38,894 nucleotides of DNA, taken from Chitinophagaceae bacterium (GTDB taxonomy: Bacteria > Bacteroidota > Bacteroidia > Chitinophagales > Chitinophagaceae). Every line of letters starts with the position of its first letter. Position 1 is the first letter of the stretch. The stretch is from positions 1 through 38,894 of the forward strand of contig CANGFK010000005.1 of the NCBI GenBank assembly GCA_947452925.1, given 5' to 3'. The notes under the pieces are model-generated. The model made no database searches, was not told where the DNA came from, and was given only the letters and a program-made list of their open reading frames with translations. Below are positions 27,066 to 36,120 of this stretch, one piece after another. Both the position numbers and the translations under genes were made by a program.

Positions 27066-27333
27066 TATACTTGAATCGTTACTGTTTATCCTCTAATTTT
27101 TAATACAATCCGCAAATAACTGTTAACAGTAAATCTCTAATTGTATACAGTGGAACCTTAATTGTATGCCGCGAAAGAAATACCGCTAACAGTGAGTAAA
27201 TTACGGTTAACAGGTAAGCTTTAATTGTATGAAGTAGAACTTTAATTTCATGCGGTGAAAGAAATACTGCAAGACTGAAGGATGATTTTTAAGCTAAATA
27301 GATAGGGTTATCGCTTTTTTTTAATTCTAAAAA
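27066..27333. other. 268-bp gap within the polysaccharide operon
   Basis: It is the largest non-coding gap between 18.3 and 38.9 kb. It contains repeat island 3 and an A/T-rich stretch next to the WcaF-like stop codon. No exact CAAAnnTA (minus-strand -7) box is visible. Confidence 0.6.
27117..27284. repeat. 21-bp-period array, island 3 (8 units)
   Basis: Units begin at 27117, 27138, 27159, 27180, 27201, 27222, 27243 and 27264. The consensus is roughly TAAYTGTWWRCAGTGRAA. CTGTTAACAG (27120-27129) is a perfect palindrome. A 65-bp block (27122-27186) recurs at 27206-27270 with about 13 differences; its 84-bp offset is exactly four units. Confidence 0.82.
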
Positions 27334-27879
27334 TTACTTAAACTCCCTTTCTCTCACCTTCACCGCCGGGTTTCCTTGATAGATACTGTAGGGGTCTAGG
27401 TTCTTTGTTGCGACTGAACCAACCGATAACACCGAATGACTACTACAAGTAATGCCCGGACAAACAACTGACTGCGCCCCCAACCAAACGCCACCTTCCA
27501 ATACGATTTTACCAACCATCAAATCGAAGGTTGATTTGGTATAATTATGATTGCCGGTAAGCAGCATTACCCCTTGCGAAAGGCAAACATTATTGCCAAT
27601 AGTTACATCCGTTAAGTTATCAATCCATACATTTTCACCTATCCAAACGTGATTTCCGATGGATAAAAACCAAGGATATTTAATGCTTACAGATGGTTTT
27701 ATCACCACTCCAACGCCAATCTTAGCCCCAAAAGCTTTCAATAAACGAATCTTTAGCCCATTAAACAGTGCTAATCCATTATTAAAAAATAAAGCATTTA
27801 CTACCAACCAAAGGGTACGCTTGATTGCGCCTCCGGGTTGATACCATGAGTTATCGTAACGACTTAAATCAGTTGCCAA
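27334..27879 (-). CDS. WcaF-like hexapeptide O-acetyltransferase
   Basis: A 181-residue left-handed beta-helix acetyltransferase. It opens TDLSRYDNSWYQPGGAIKRT, as in WcaF proteins. The hexapeptide repeats run about residues 50-165 (IGVGVVIKPSVSIKYP, IGNHVWIGENVWID, VTIGNNVCLSQGVML). The family histidine appears as LTGNHNY. It would O-acetylate a sugar of the growing polysaccharide with acetyl-CoA. The start is a TTG at 27879, which overlaps the upstream gene by 11 bp; no ATG is possible before the conserved TDLSRY. Confidence 0.9.
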   Translation of the reverse strand: MATDLSRYDNSWYQPGGAIKRTLWLVVNALFFNNGLALFNGLKIRLLKAFGAKIGVGVVIKPSVSIKYPWFLSIGNHVWIGENVWIDNLTDVTIGNNVCLSQGVMLLTGNHNYTKSTFDLMVGKIVLEGGVWLGAQSVVCPGITCSSHSVLSVGSVATKNLDPYSIYQGNPAVKVREREFK

Positions 27880-28735
27880 GGGAATGTTTCTTTTTTATTT
27901 CGTCAATTTTAATATCCACTACCAGCCTAAACCAGAACGCTTGCAGAAAATGAAAAACAAAACCCTGTTTCCCATCCAAAATGCCCAGCTGAATAAAATA
28001 CCGATGGAAGAAATAGATAAAAGGTCTAACATACAAGGGCATTTTCCACCATATACTTTTCAGAAAAGCCTTCTTTTGATCTGGACTTCCAAACAAATCG
28101 GGCTGTAGTGTTTGAGTCCTTAACTGTTGTAGCCTTTCCCACTCTTCTTGCGCCACCAAATCGCTGTAACGGTTGTGTTTATTAATCCAGAAGGAAATTT
28201 CATTCTCTTTCAAATTCTCTTCCACGATAAATCCGTTCTTCCAGATGATGGTTTTTCCTGGAACAATAAACCGATGATCCATATTTTCATTCAGGTCAGA
28301 ATAACCAACACCATACCTGAACATTTTTAACAGATAAACTGGGAAATAGCCGCCATGACGAAGCCATTTGCCTTTAAAAATATTTTTACGATTGAAATAA
28401 ATGCCACTTACATCCTTGAAATCATCATCCCTAAAATTGGAAAGTAAGCCAATCAATTCCGAAGTCACCTGTTGGTCAGCATCTAAGCAAACAACCCAAG
28501 GTGTTTTTATGTCGAAACTTTTTAAAGCTGCATCCCATTGTTTTGGATGATTAATGAATGGGTTGTTTTTTACCTCACATCCAAAGTTTTCAGCAATCTC
28601 TAAGGTCTTGTCAGTACTGCCCGAATCTAGAATGTAGGTGGAAGCATTCAAAGTCTGAATTGACTTTAGCAGTCTCGGTAAATGAATTTCTTCATTAAAA
28701 GTGAGAATAATAATACTGAATTGAGTAGAAGGCAA
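27869..28735 (-). CDS. Glycosyltransferase family 2, WaaE/KdtX-like
   Basis: A 288-residue GT-A enzyme. FSIIILTFNEEIHLPRLL, TYILDSGSTDKTLEIA, NHPKQWDAAL and the metal-binding VVCLDADQQVT (DAD about 85-87) match the WaaE/KdtX group of beta-glucosyl-type transferases. Downstream aromatic and basic segments (IFKGKWLRHGGYFPVYLLKMF) are typical of the same group. The start is a TTG at 28735 immediately after the TAG of the preceding gene, so ribosomes probably re-initiate there. Confidence 0.88.
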   Translation of the reverse strand: MPSTQFSIIILTFNEEIHLPRLLKSIQTLNASTYILDSGSTDKTLEIAENFGCEVKNNPFINHPKQWDAALKSFDIKTPWVVCLDADQQVTSELIGLLSNFRDDDFKDVSGIYFNRKNIFKGKWLRHGGYFPVYLLKMFRYGVGYSDLNENMDHRFIVPGKTIIWKNGFIVEENLKENEISFWINKHNRYSDLVAQEEWERLQQLRTQTLQPDLFGSPDQKKAFLKSIWWKMPLYVRPFIYFFHRYFIQLGILDGKQGFVFHFLQAFWFRLVVDIKIDEIKKKHSLGN

Positions 28736-29896
28736 CTAGTGTAAGTTTAGTTTTTCTGTGTACTGACTGATATACTTCTCCGCTAACATTTTTTGGTTGA
28801 AGTCTGCCAATATTTGATGGTGCATGTTTAAAGATTTCTCTTGCCACAAAGATTTATTAGCTGCATAATCTTTTACAGCTAAAGCAATCTCTTCTGGATT
28901 TGTATCAATAACCCAACCCATATTGTTGGCACTAACGTAGTCATGCAACCCCACATATTTAGTTAAAATCACTGGACGACCAGCATACAATGTTTCTAAA
29001 ATGATGTTCGCAAAGTTTTCATTGTAAGAGGGTAGAACCAAAATATCTGTATTCAGGATATCATCAAATTTAGCTCTCCATTCCACACTTCCTTTCCATT
29101 CAACCCTTTCACTGATACCTAATGTAGTAGCTAGCTTTTTCAACTCTTCAACATATTCTTCTTCACCGCCACCAATAACAGTCAAGGAAACTGGAATCTG
29201 TTCTTTTAATAACTGTACCGCTTTCAACAATAGCTCAATTCCTTTCTTTCTGTCAACCCTAGAAATAAACAATAATTTGATACTATCTTTCTGTTGATGC
29301 GTCTGAATAGCCTCCACTGACAAATCTGGAAATTGTAAGAGATTTGGAAGAGTAAAAACACTTGTATCCTCACCAAATAAATTTTCAATCTCTGTTTGTT
29401 CAGAAAGTGCAGTTGCATGAAAGACTTGATTCTTCAGAACGGGCTTAGTCAATATATCCCAGAAGACTCCTTTTTTAATAGGATTTATATTGTGATTGAA
29501 AGAATAATTAGAAAACATCCCTCTTGGAGAAAAAACAAAACGAACCCCTTTTATTTTCAGTATCCAAGCGCAACCAATCATCAAAACACTCCACCAACTA
29601 TGCAAATGAACCACATCATACTTATGGGCATCTTTCCAAAGTTTCCACCATAGTTTGGGCGAAATATGCGTATGGTCGCCAGTTATTCTTGGAAAATAAG
29701 TAACACTGATATTATTGACAGATTGAACAACTCCAAGAGGCACATTAAGATTTGACGCCCCGTTTGCATTGGTTGTAAATACAGAAACAGTATGCCCCAA
29801 AGCTGCTTGTGCTTCACACAAGGCACTGATTGAATAGATGGGACCACCATAAACAAAAGCAGGTTTATAGGATGGCACTATCTGGAGAATCGTCAT
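28736..29896 (-). CDS. Glycosyltransferase family 4
   Basis: A 386-residue GT-B enzyme. The acceptor domain shows VYGGPIYSISALCEAQAALG and VVHLHSWWSVL; FVFSPRGMFSNYS follows. The donor domain shows LLFISRVDRKKGIELLLKAV, TVIGGGEEEY and the EX7E element in YNENFANIILETLYAGRPVI. The sugar donor is unknown. The ATG at 29896 lies 32 bp inside the upstream polymerase-like gene. Confidence 0.89.
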   Translation of the reverse strand: MTILQIVPSYKPAFVYGGPIYSISALCEAQAALGHTVSVFTTNANGASNLNVPLGVVQSVNNISVTYFPRITGDHTHISPKLWWKLWKDAHKYDVVHLHSWWSVLMIGCAWILKIKGVRFVFSPRGMFSNYSFNHNINPIKKGVFWDILTKPVLKNQVFHATALSEQTEIENLFGEDTSVFTLPNLLQFPDLSVEAIQTHQQKDSIKLLFISRVDRKKGIELLLKAVQLLKEQIPVSLTVIGGGEEEYVEELKKLATTLGISERVEWKGSVEWRAKFDDILNTDILVLPSYNENFANIILETLYAGRPVILTKYVGLHDYVSANNMGWVIDTNPEEIALAVKDYAANKSLWQEKSLNMHHQILADFNQKMLAEKYISQYTEKLNLH

Positions 29897-31283
29897 GTAT
29901 TTTTTCTAAGAAGTTATAAGTGTAAAGTAATCTTTGAATTACATACATCGTTAAAAACGAATAAAGTACAGTATTGAGGATAAACTCAAACGAAAGTCCC
30001 CGCCATAGAATGGGGAACAGCCCATTGAAAACAATAGCGGTTCCTAGGAAGTAACCACCAAACCAGCTCTCGGCTATACCGCATAGCCATTGTAAAGCAT
30101 ACCCATATAAAAACAAACTTAACATAATACCAAATATCCCACCGCTTAGGTATCCATCCACTATGTACATAGGTTTAGCAGATACGTTTGCAAGATTATT
30201 GATTACGCCTGTATCGTACACTCGCTGCATTACAAGTGCTTCGGTTACAGGCTTGTCTTTCCATGCAACTCGAGGGATTAATACTATCAATGCTTGCTCT
30301 ACAATGGTTGTCCCATAATAGGGGATACGTTTAGGTACAGCTTCTATGTAAGTGGTGAACATACCAATTTCGGAAAGCCTCCCCGTCAAAAAATTCCAGT
30401 TACTTTCCTTGCTTTCTAATGCCTTGGTTAATGCCTCATTCCGTATTTCTGTTAAACTCTTGATGCCCTTGTCGCCCACCAATCCTCTGAATGTATTTAC
30501 ATAAATGGGAATGATGAAGAAACAAAAGTAAATAAGTGGCAACCCTGCAATAAGAATTGTTTTTCGGTAGTAAGGATACATAAAGATACAAACCAAAATA
30601 ATACTTATAATAACAGGTTCTTTAAATCCAGATATCAAAGTTGTAAAAAAACTGTAGAAATAAAAGACTCCTGCAAAAATAATCAGACTTCTTTCTTTTC
30701 GAATGATGGCGTAACAGAATGCGTAGGTTCCACTCAAAAAGAACAAGTTATTACACTGTTCAGCCAACTGCGACAAACCAGGAATGAATCTGATCACAAA
30801 TGACCCAACAAAAACCAAAAAAGTAAAGCCTAACAAAAAAACACTCCAATCAAGATCTTCCCGCACTTTGTACTGCTGTTTTACCAAACTGATAGATCGA
30901 CTATACATCCCAATCAACAAAAAAATATGTCCTAATAAGTAATAGCGTTGAGCACCTGCAATCTGATCAACCTTTCTCATGTCTACATAATAATTTTTTG
31001 TCCAGACAAAATCTCGCATTCCCAATGAATCAAGAAAATAAAAGATGGAAGAACAGAAATTAAATCCACAAAAAATGATTTGTATAATGAAAACTGGTCG
31101 CATTAACTGCTGTACAATGGACAAATCAGTTGGAAGAGGCGCAATGAAGCCCGTCAATGAAAGATAGAACAATACAAAACTGCCTACCCAGGCTGTCATA
31201 TAAGAAAGTATAGGATCCGCTTGCAAAAAAAAAGCAAGTGCCAGAGGCAAAAACAGGGTTACATATTTTACACCATTATTCAT
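29865..31283 (-). CDS. Wzy-like membrane protein (putative polymerase or ligase)
   Basis: A 472-residue membrane protein with about twelve hydrophobic helices and a long extracytoplasmic loop (about residues 270-370, around GTTIVEQALIVLIPRVAWKDKP). The late loop followed by YIVDGYLSGGIFGIMLSLFLYGYALQ is the topology of Wzy polymerases and of some Wzy-like proteins that accompany exosortase-linked EPS loci. No exosortase is visible here. Polymerase versus ligase cannot be decided. It overlaps the downstream GT4 gene by 32 bp and is 1 bp from its upstream neighbour. Confidence 0.7.
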   Translation of the reverse strand: MNNGVKYVTLFLPLALAFFLQADPILSYMTAWVGSFVLFYLSLTGFIAPLPTDLSIVQQLMRPVFIIQIIFCGFNFCSSIFYFLDSLGMRDFVWTKNYYVDMRKVDQIAGAQRYYLLGHIFLLIGMYSRSISLVKQQYKVREDLDWSVFLLGFTFLVFVGSFVIRFIPGLSQLAEQCNNLFFLSGTYAFCYAIIRKERSLIIFAGVFYFYSFFTTLISGFKEPVIISIILVCIFMYPYYRKTILIAGLPLIYFCFFIIPIYVNTFRGLVGDKGIKSLTEIRNEALTKALESKESNWNFLTGRLSEIGMFTTYIEAVPKRIPYYGTTIVEQALIVLIPRVAWKDKPVTEALVMQRVYDTGVINNLANVSAKPMYIVDGYLSGGIFGIMLSLFLYGYALQWLCGIAESWFGGYFLGTAIVFNGLFPILWRGLSFEFILNTVLYSFLTMYVIQRLLYTYNFLEKIHDDSPDSAIL

Positions 31284-31284
31284 A

Positions 31285-32457
31285 CTAAATGTTCCTCCAC
31301 TCTTTCAAAATGCAATTGGCTGTTACCTCCAACCCCCAATTTTTTATAATTTCGTTACTTGTTTCCCCCATTTTCCCCAATGCCTCTCTAGAGGGTATTT
31401 TTTCTATCAATTCCCTTAATGCTTGCTTATTTTCGCTTTCAAATATCCAACCATTTATGCCATTCCTCACCAAATCCTTTCCACAGCCCACTTTATTGCT
31501 CACTATTATTGTCCTTCTGCTTGCCATAGCCTCGTTTACTGCTAGTCCCCAAGTTTCTCCTGGTCCTTTTGAGGGTAGACAAAATACATCAGAGAGTTGA
31601 TACCAGATGGGCATCATTGATTGATTTTGAAAGTCGACAAAATGAATGAAAGAACTTTTTGAGGATGATGTCGACAACCCTTTCAGTTTTTGTTCTTCCT
31701 GCCCATTTCCTATAAATAGTAAGTGAATATTTTCTGTAGAGGCCTCCAGGAATGCATTCAACAATAATAGAGGATTTTTTTTAGACTCAAATTTGCCAGC
31801 AAACAAAATCACTCTATCTGTAAGCGAAATAGAAAGAGACTTCCTCAATTCAGTTGCCTGATTGCCATAGTCTGATATAAATCTTTTATTATCTATCGAG
31901 TGAGGGGAAAACACCAATTGCGATTCCTTCAATTTTGCCCACATAAAATAGGCTTTAGATTCCTGCCCTACATAAAATGCTTTGTCAACATGACTATACA
32001 CCCAAGCTAAAAAGAGACGCCTGGCTAAGTTTTTTATTTTCCCTGCAAGACCACTTGAATGATTGTCCAACAAAGTAGAATCACCTCTGAAGTAAAGGGG
32101 GATTTTTCCTTTGAAATACCTCAATACTTTCAAATGGCTATGATACCCCCAACCAATAACTAGGATAGCACTTGGGTTATAGTCGATTATTTCTTTTACA
32201 ATCGTGGGATTCTTAATACCTTTAAAGTGATGACTTCCTGGTTCCTCAGATGTGTTTTCTAAATATTGATAGGTATATCCTTCCAATAACGGAACATCCC
32301 ATTGTACAGTTTTTCCAAACCCAGGGTCATACTTTTCCACAGAATCTTTTCCCCAGGTATAAAACACTTTCAATTCAATTCCTTGAGCAAGCAACTTAAA
32401 TAAGGGTGCATAATACTGAATTGGATGCGACGTAACTATTGCTATCTTCTTGCCCAT
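31285..32457 (-). CDS. Glycosyltransferase family 4
   Basis: A 390-residue GT-B enzyme. KIAIVTSHPIQYYAPLFKLL at the N-terminus is characteristic of a GT4 branch often found in EPS loci; FRGDSTLLDNHSSG follows. The donor domain has ILFAGKFESKKNPLLLLNAF, LLFIGNGQEEQ, LPSKGPGETWGLAVNEAMAS (EX7E) and VGCGKDLVRNGINGWIFE. Its ATG shares one base with the stop codon of the upstream gene, so translation is coupled. The donor is unknown. Confidence 0.9.
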   Translation of the reverse strand: MGKKIAIVTSHPIQYYAPLFKLLAQGIELKVFYTWGKDSVEKYDPGFGKTVQWDVPLLEGYTYQYLENTSEEPGSHHFKGIKNPTIVKEIIDYNPSAILVIGWGYHSHLKVLRYFKGKIPLYFRGDSTLLDNHSSGLAGKIKNLARRLFLAWVYSHVDKAFYVGQESKAYFMWAKLKESQLVFSPHSIDNKRFISDYGNQATELRKSLSISLTDRVILFAGKFESKKNPLLLLNAFLEASTENIHLLFIGNGQEEQKLKGLSTSSSKSSFIHFVDFQNQSMMPIWYQLSDVFCLPSKGPGETWGLAVNEAMASRRTIIVSNKVGCGKDLVRNGINGWIFESENKQALRELIEKIPSREALGKMGETSNEIIKNWGLEVTANCILKEWRNI

Positions 32458-33731
32458 TAATTTACAACCTTATCAAATAATTCAACTTGTCTCTTGGTCA
32501 TTTCCTTGGCGCTATATTTTTCAAATACAGGCCATAAAGTCTCATTGGCGTAGGTATTTTCTTGTATTGACACCAACATGCTACTTAGGGTTTCATATAT
32601 TACCTGAACACTTTCATCAATTGTACATACCAGTCCCGATTTTGTTTCTTCCAGAATGGTTCTGGCACTACTTGCAGGGTGAAGAATACCTAACAATGGC
32701 TTTTTTGCCAATATGTAAGGATATAACTTTGAGGCAGTATAAGCTGGATCATCAGATCCGGGAATAAACAATAAATCCGCTTTTAACAACAATGATAATC
32801 CTTCAAAATAAGGTATTCTGTCAGTGTGTTCTATTACATAGCTTCCGATACCTTCTTTTTCTGCCACAGGTTCAACTGTTTTTTTTCCCTGTCCTTTGGG
32901 TGCATAACTAGTACCGATGAAGATAAACCTAAACTGTTGGTACAAATCAGGTTGTTCTTCTAACCCTGCTTTGAAGGCTGAAAATAGCAAGGATAGGGCA
33001 GGCTGCATATCAAATCCACCCCTTCCTACATAAACAATATTTTTATGAGACCCATTGTCTATAGTAATGGAAGACCTAACCTCTTTTGCAATCTCTAGGT
33101 CCTTAGCAAAAGCCCCAAATGTGATTACACTAGTTGGTTTATTTTTTAAATTAGGATATCTGCTATTAAGTTCTCTACTATAAGCTTCTGAAACACTTAT
33201 CAATCCATCGCACCGCTTCATCGCAATGGGCTCTAACCATTTATTCAGGTTATAGGAAAACCAATATTTAGGAGGTCTTTCATTTTTTGGTTTGTCCTGA
33301 TAATAGGTAGAATGCCATGGATCCTGCATATCTATCACATAAGGAATATTAAAACGCCACTTCCAATATCTACCCAATATCAAAACAGGAAACTGTGTGG
33401 TAGAGAAATAAATAAGCCGGAAAGGCTTCTTTTTGAGAATATTATTTACCTTTTTAAAATAAAAGTATAATGAGCGCAAAGCCAAAGCACCTAAACCTAT
33501 TTTTCTTGTCCACTTTGAAGAAAATGCCTTGACCTTAACTACCTCTAATCCATTTGGTAGTGAGTTCAGCAACATTGTTTCAACAATACCTTCCACATAC
33601 TTTTCATCAACAGAAACAACTGTGGGCTTCCATCCATACGCTTCAAAATACCACACACTTTGCCTTACCCGGTGCATATCTGCAGCATTTACGGGGGGGA
33701 AGTGGGGAGATATGATGAGGACTTTTTTCAA
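32457..33731 (-). CDS. Glycosyltransferase (GT4-like, GT-B)
   Basis: A 424-residue GT-B protein. KKVLIISPHFPPVNAADMHR opens the acceptor domain; PYVIDMQDPWHSTYYQ is the segment seen in many EPS transferases with a DPW motif. In the donor domain the usual EX7E is replaced by GSDDPAYTASKLYPYILAKKP, a pattern shared by transferases whose first acidic residue is followed by YTASK. The start is a TTG at 33731 that overlaps the preceding TGA by 4 bp. The sugar is unknown. Confidence 0.84.
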   Translation of the reverse strand: MKKVLIISPHFPPVNAADMHRVRQSVWYFEAYGWKPTVVSVDEKYVEGIVETMLLNSLPNGLEVVKVKAFSSKWTRKIGLGALALRSLYFYFKKVNNILKKKPFRLIYFSTTQFPVLILGRYWKWRFNIPYVIDMQDPWHSTYYQDKPKNERPPKYWFSYNLNKWLEPIAMKRCDGLISVSEAYSRELNSRYPNLKNKPTSVITFGAFAKDLEIAKEVRSSITIDNGSHKNIVYVGRGGFDMQPALSLLFSAFKAGLEEQPDLYQQFRFIFIGTSYAPKGQGKKTVEPVAEKEGIGSYVIEHTDRIPYFEGLSLLLKADLLFIPGSDDPAYTASKLYPYILAKKPLLGILHPASSARTILEETKSGLVCTIDESVQVIYETLSSMLVSIQENTYANETLWPVFEKYSAKEMTKRQVELFDKVVN

Positions 33732-34948
33732 TTTATCTGGCTATTAACTAATCTGATTAGTTTGCTTGATTCAATCTCCCAATTATATTTTTCTTCTGCC
33801 AACTGGATAGTGCGAGCCTTAAAGTTCATTAAGACAGTTTTGTTTTGAAACAGATAATGTATTTTTTTAGCTAATTCAGCAACACCTCCAATAGAATAAA
33901 CATAACCAATGCCCTCATTTTCTTCCATGAAAGATTTCTGAGCCTCCGTGTCGGATGCTATAATTGCCAACCCTGAAATGAGATAAGAAAAAATTTTATT
34001 GGTCAAACAAATATCTCTATTCATAGGAATATTGGATTCCAAGGCAAGTCCGATATCAAACTTCGCTGAGAAGCTAAAAATTTCTTTAGGAGGAATAGGG
34101 TTGTAGAAATACAATTGTTTTTTTCTTTTGGGCAACAAATTGTAGAAATAATCTTTGCTTTCTTCACTACTATTCCCCAATAAGTGCAATTCAATAGCCT
34201 CATTATCAAGGATATTCAAAGCTTCAACTACATCTTCCAATCCTCTGTTCTTACCAATGGTTTGAGAGAACCAAAAAAGTTTTAACTTGTCATCGACTCT
34301 TTCTCGCTTGTTCTGTAAATGGGTTACCTCAAAAACGTTATTGATAACAACCGGGTTCAACTTAGGATATATTTCCTGATAAGCTTTTGAAATTAACGGA
34401 CTTGCAGCGGTTATATAGTTGCAGTACCGTAAGTATTTATCTTCCAGAAAAGAGGAAATTCTATAGTTGAAATCCAGAGGTGAATCAGATACTTCTTGCC
34501 TATGAAAATCTTCTGCATCAAAGCCACATTTCACCTTGTGGTAGTTTGCCGCCTTTACTGCTACAGGCAAGGCTGCAAGGTTGTGTGCTATATAAAAATC
34601 TGCTTTTATTGACTTTGCTTCATGAAGCAACTCTACTGATGCACGCCCCTTTGCCATTTCTGCTATTCCGAAATCCAGCGTTAACTTTTTAGCGATTAAG
34701 GTTACAAGCTTAAATCTAAGCCTTGTCAAAAAATAGACTGTCTTGTTTTTATAAGGGGATCCGCCTGCAAGTATTGGTTCCCATGAAACGTTTTTGAACA
34801 ATTTTTGATCCATTTCCCAAGCCCAATCTGTCCAGAATGAATAAATAACCGAAACATCATAACCTTCCTCAATTAAGAAATTTGCTTCCTTTACCAAACG
34901 AGGATTTACTGAAGGCTGACCAGAAGATATAAGCACTATTTTTTTCAA
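33728..34948 (-). CDS. Glycosyltransferase (GT4-like)
   Basis: A 406-residue GT-B protein. KKIVLISSGQPSVNPRLVKE at the N-terminus and FYIAHNLAALPVAVKAANY are typical of a Bacteroidota GT branch in polysaccharide loci; CGFDAEDFHRQEV follows. The donor domain shows KLFWFSQTIGKNRGLEDVV, LHLLGNSSEE and DICLTNKIFSYLISGLAIIA in place of a canonical EX7E. The start is a TTG at 34948 overlapping the preceding TGA by 4 bp. Confidence 0.85.
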   Translation of the reverse strand: MKKIVLISSGQPSVNPRLVKEANFLIEEGYDVSVIYSFWTDWAWEMDQKLFKNVSWEPILAGGSPYKNKTVYFLTRLRFKLVTLIAKKLTLDFGIAEMAKGRASVELLHEAKSIKADFYIAHNLAALPVAVKAANYHKVKCGFDAEDFHRQEVSDSPLDFNYRISSFLEDKYLRYCNYITAASPLISKAYQEIYPKLNPVVINNVFEVTHLQNKRERVDDKLKLFWFSQTIGKNRGLEDVVEALNILDNEAIELHLLGNSSEESKDYFYNLLPKRKKQLYFYNPIPPKEIFSFSAKFDIGLALESNIPMNRDICLTNKIFSYLISGLAIIASDTEAQKSFMEENEGIGYVYSIGGVAELAKKIHYLFQNKTVLMNFKARTIQLAEEKYNWEIESSKLIRLVNSQIN

Positions 34949-36120
34949 CTCCGCTTAAAAAATTGATTAATCTTCTTTTGAAAAAAATGTTCCAAAAAGG
35001 TACTTATTGAGAATACGACGATAATAATCAAAGTAATATTGGGAATAACTACATTCGGCATTAGCCTTCCAAACAAAAAAATAATAGGCATGTGGGTCAG
35101 ATACAAGGCATAACTGATTGATGCCACAAAAAGCATTACTCGCTCCCAACTTCGTAGCATTTTTTTTACCAATAGCTCAACTTGATTGTTTAATAAGATA
35201 AGTGATAGAAAAGGGATGGATAAATAGATAACACGACTTATCAATAAAGATCTGGAGTAACGCAATGACAAATAAGCAGCAATAATGTAAACTGGTAAGT
35301 AGTGCCAATGTGATAACTTGATTCTTTTTTGAGACGATGAGATGGGGTTGCCACTATTTAATGCAAAAATAAAAATGGGTATGCATACCAATGCTGTAAC
35401 TAGATACGTAACAATATCATAATAGTTAGGACTTATTTGCAGTCTGTTAATCAGAGGAATCATGCTGAAAGCGAAAACTGAAGTAGAGAAATTGGTCTGA
35501 AATAGATGTTTAAATTCATAGATAAAATAGCCTACAAGCCAAAGAGAAGAAAAAGATAACATCAAGACAAAATAGGCCAAGACATTACTTGAAATGGATA
35601 TGTAGTAAAGAAAAACAGATATGAGTGATAAGAAAATCCAGACTAATAACCACTTTGTTTGATTTTTTCCGATTGTTAAAGAATACATAACATAAAAGAA
35701 AACTTCGAAACTGAGACTCCATGCTACTGCAATAGTTGCCATTGGCAGTGTTAATAAACCGTGGAGTGTGGAAACAAATAAAAAGGTGCCCAAATAGTTG
35801 GCAGCAGTGTTCGTTCGAAAATTAGTTACGTAATCTATACCGACCGCAAGTAAAAGACAAGTATAGTAGATAGGAAGTATCCTGATGGCTCTTTTTTTTA
35901 GAAAGGTTGCAGTGTTTTGTTCACTTTTTTTAACAGTGTGGTTAATTACAACACCAGATAAAAGAAAGAATATGATTACTGCCTCCGTTCCCCAAGCACC
36001 GATCGATTGCAATGCGGCTCCCTTGTGTTTTTCTAAATAAGGCAATTTACCCACAATATGGTTTACAAATACGGCTAAGGCAGCCGAAGCTCTCAGGTAT
36101 TCTAGGTACTTATATTTCAC
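34945..36120 (-). CDS. Acyltransferase 3 family (OafA/YrhL-like) membrane protein
   Basis: A 391-residue membrane protein with about ten helices. YLEYLRASAALAVFVNHIVG contains the conserved Arg and His of acyltransferase 3 enzymes; EAVIIFFLLSGVVINHTVKK, KKRAIRILPIYYTCLL and WSLSFEVFFYVMYSL complete the signature. It would add acetyl or another acyl group to a sugar at the membrane. The start is a GTG at 36120, overlapping the upstream glycosyltransferase gene by 11 bp; the next ATG is far inside the protein. Confidence 0.9.
   Translation of the reverse strand: MKYKYLEYLRASAALAVFVNHIVGKLPYLEKHKGAALQSIGAWGTEAVIIFFLLSGVVINHTVKKSEQNTATFLKKRAIRILPIYYTCLLLAVGIDYVTNFRTNTAANYLGTFLFVSTLHGLLTLPMATIAVAWSLSFEVFFYVMYSLTIGKNQTKWLLVWIFLSLISVFLYYISISSNVLAYFVLMLSFSSLWLVGYFIYEFKHLFQTNFSTSVFAFSMIPLINRLQISPNYYDIVTYLVTALVCIPIFIFALNSGNPISSSQKRIKLSHWHYLPVYIIAAYLSLRYSRSLLISRVIYLSIPFLSLILLNNQVELLVKKMLRSWERVMLFVASISYALYLTHMPIIFLFGRLMPNVVIPNITLIIIVVFSISTFLEHFFQKKINQFFKRS

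Noticed and set aside
27066-27333. Insertion-sequence remnant in the operon gap
   Set aside because: No transposase fragment, terminal inverted repeats or target duplication are visible; the content is explained by the 21-bp array.
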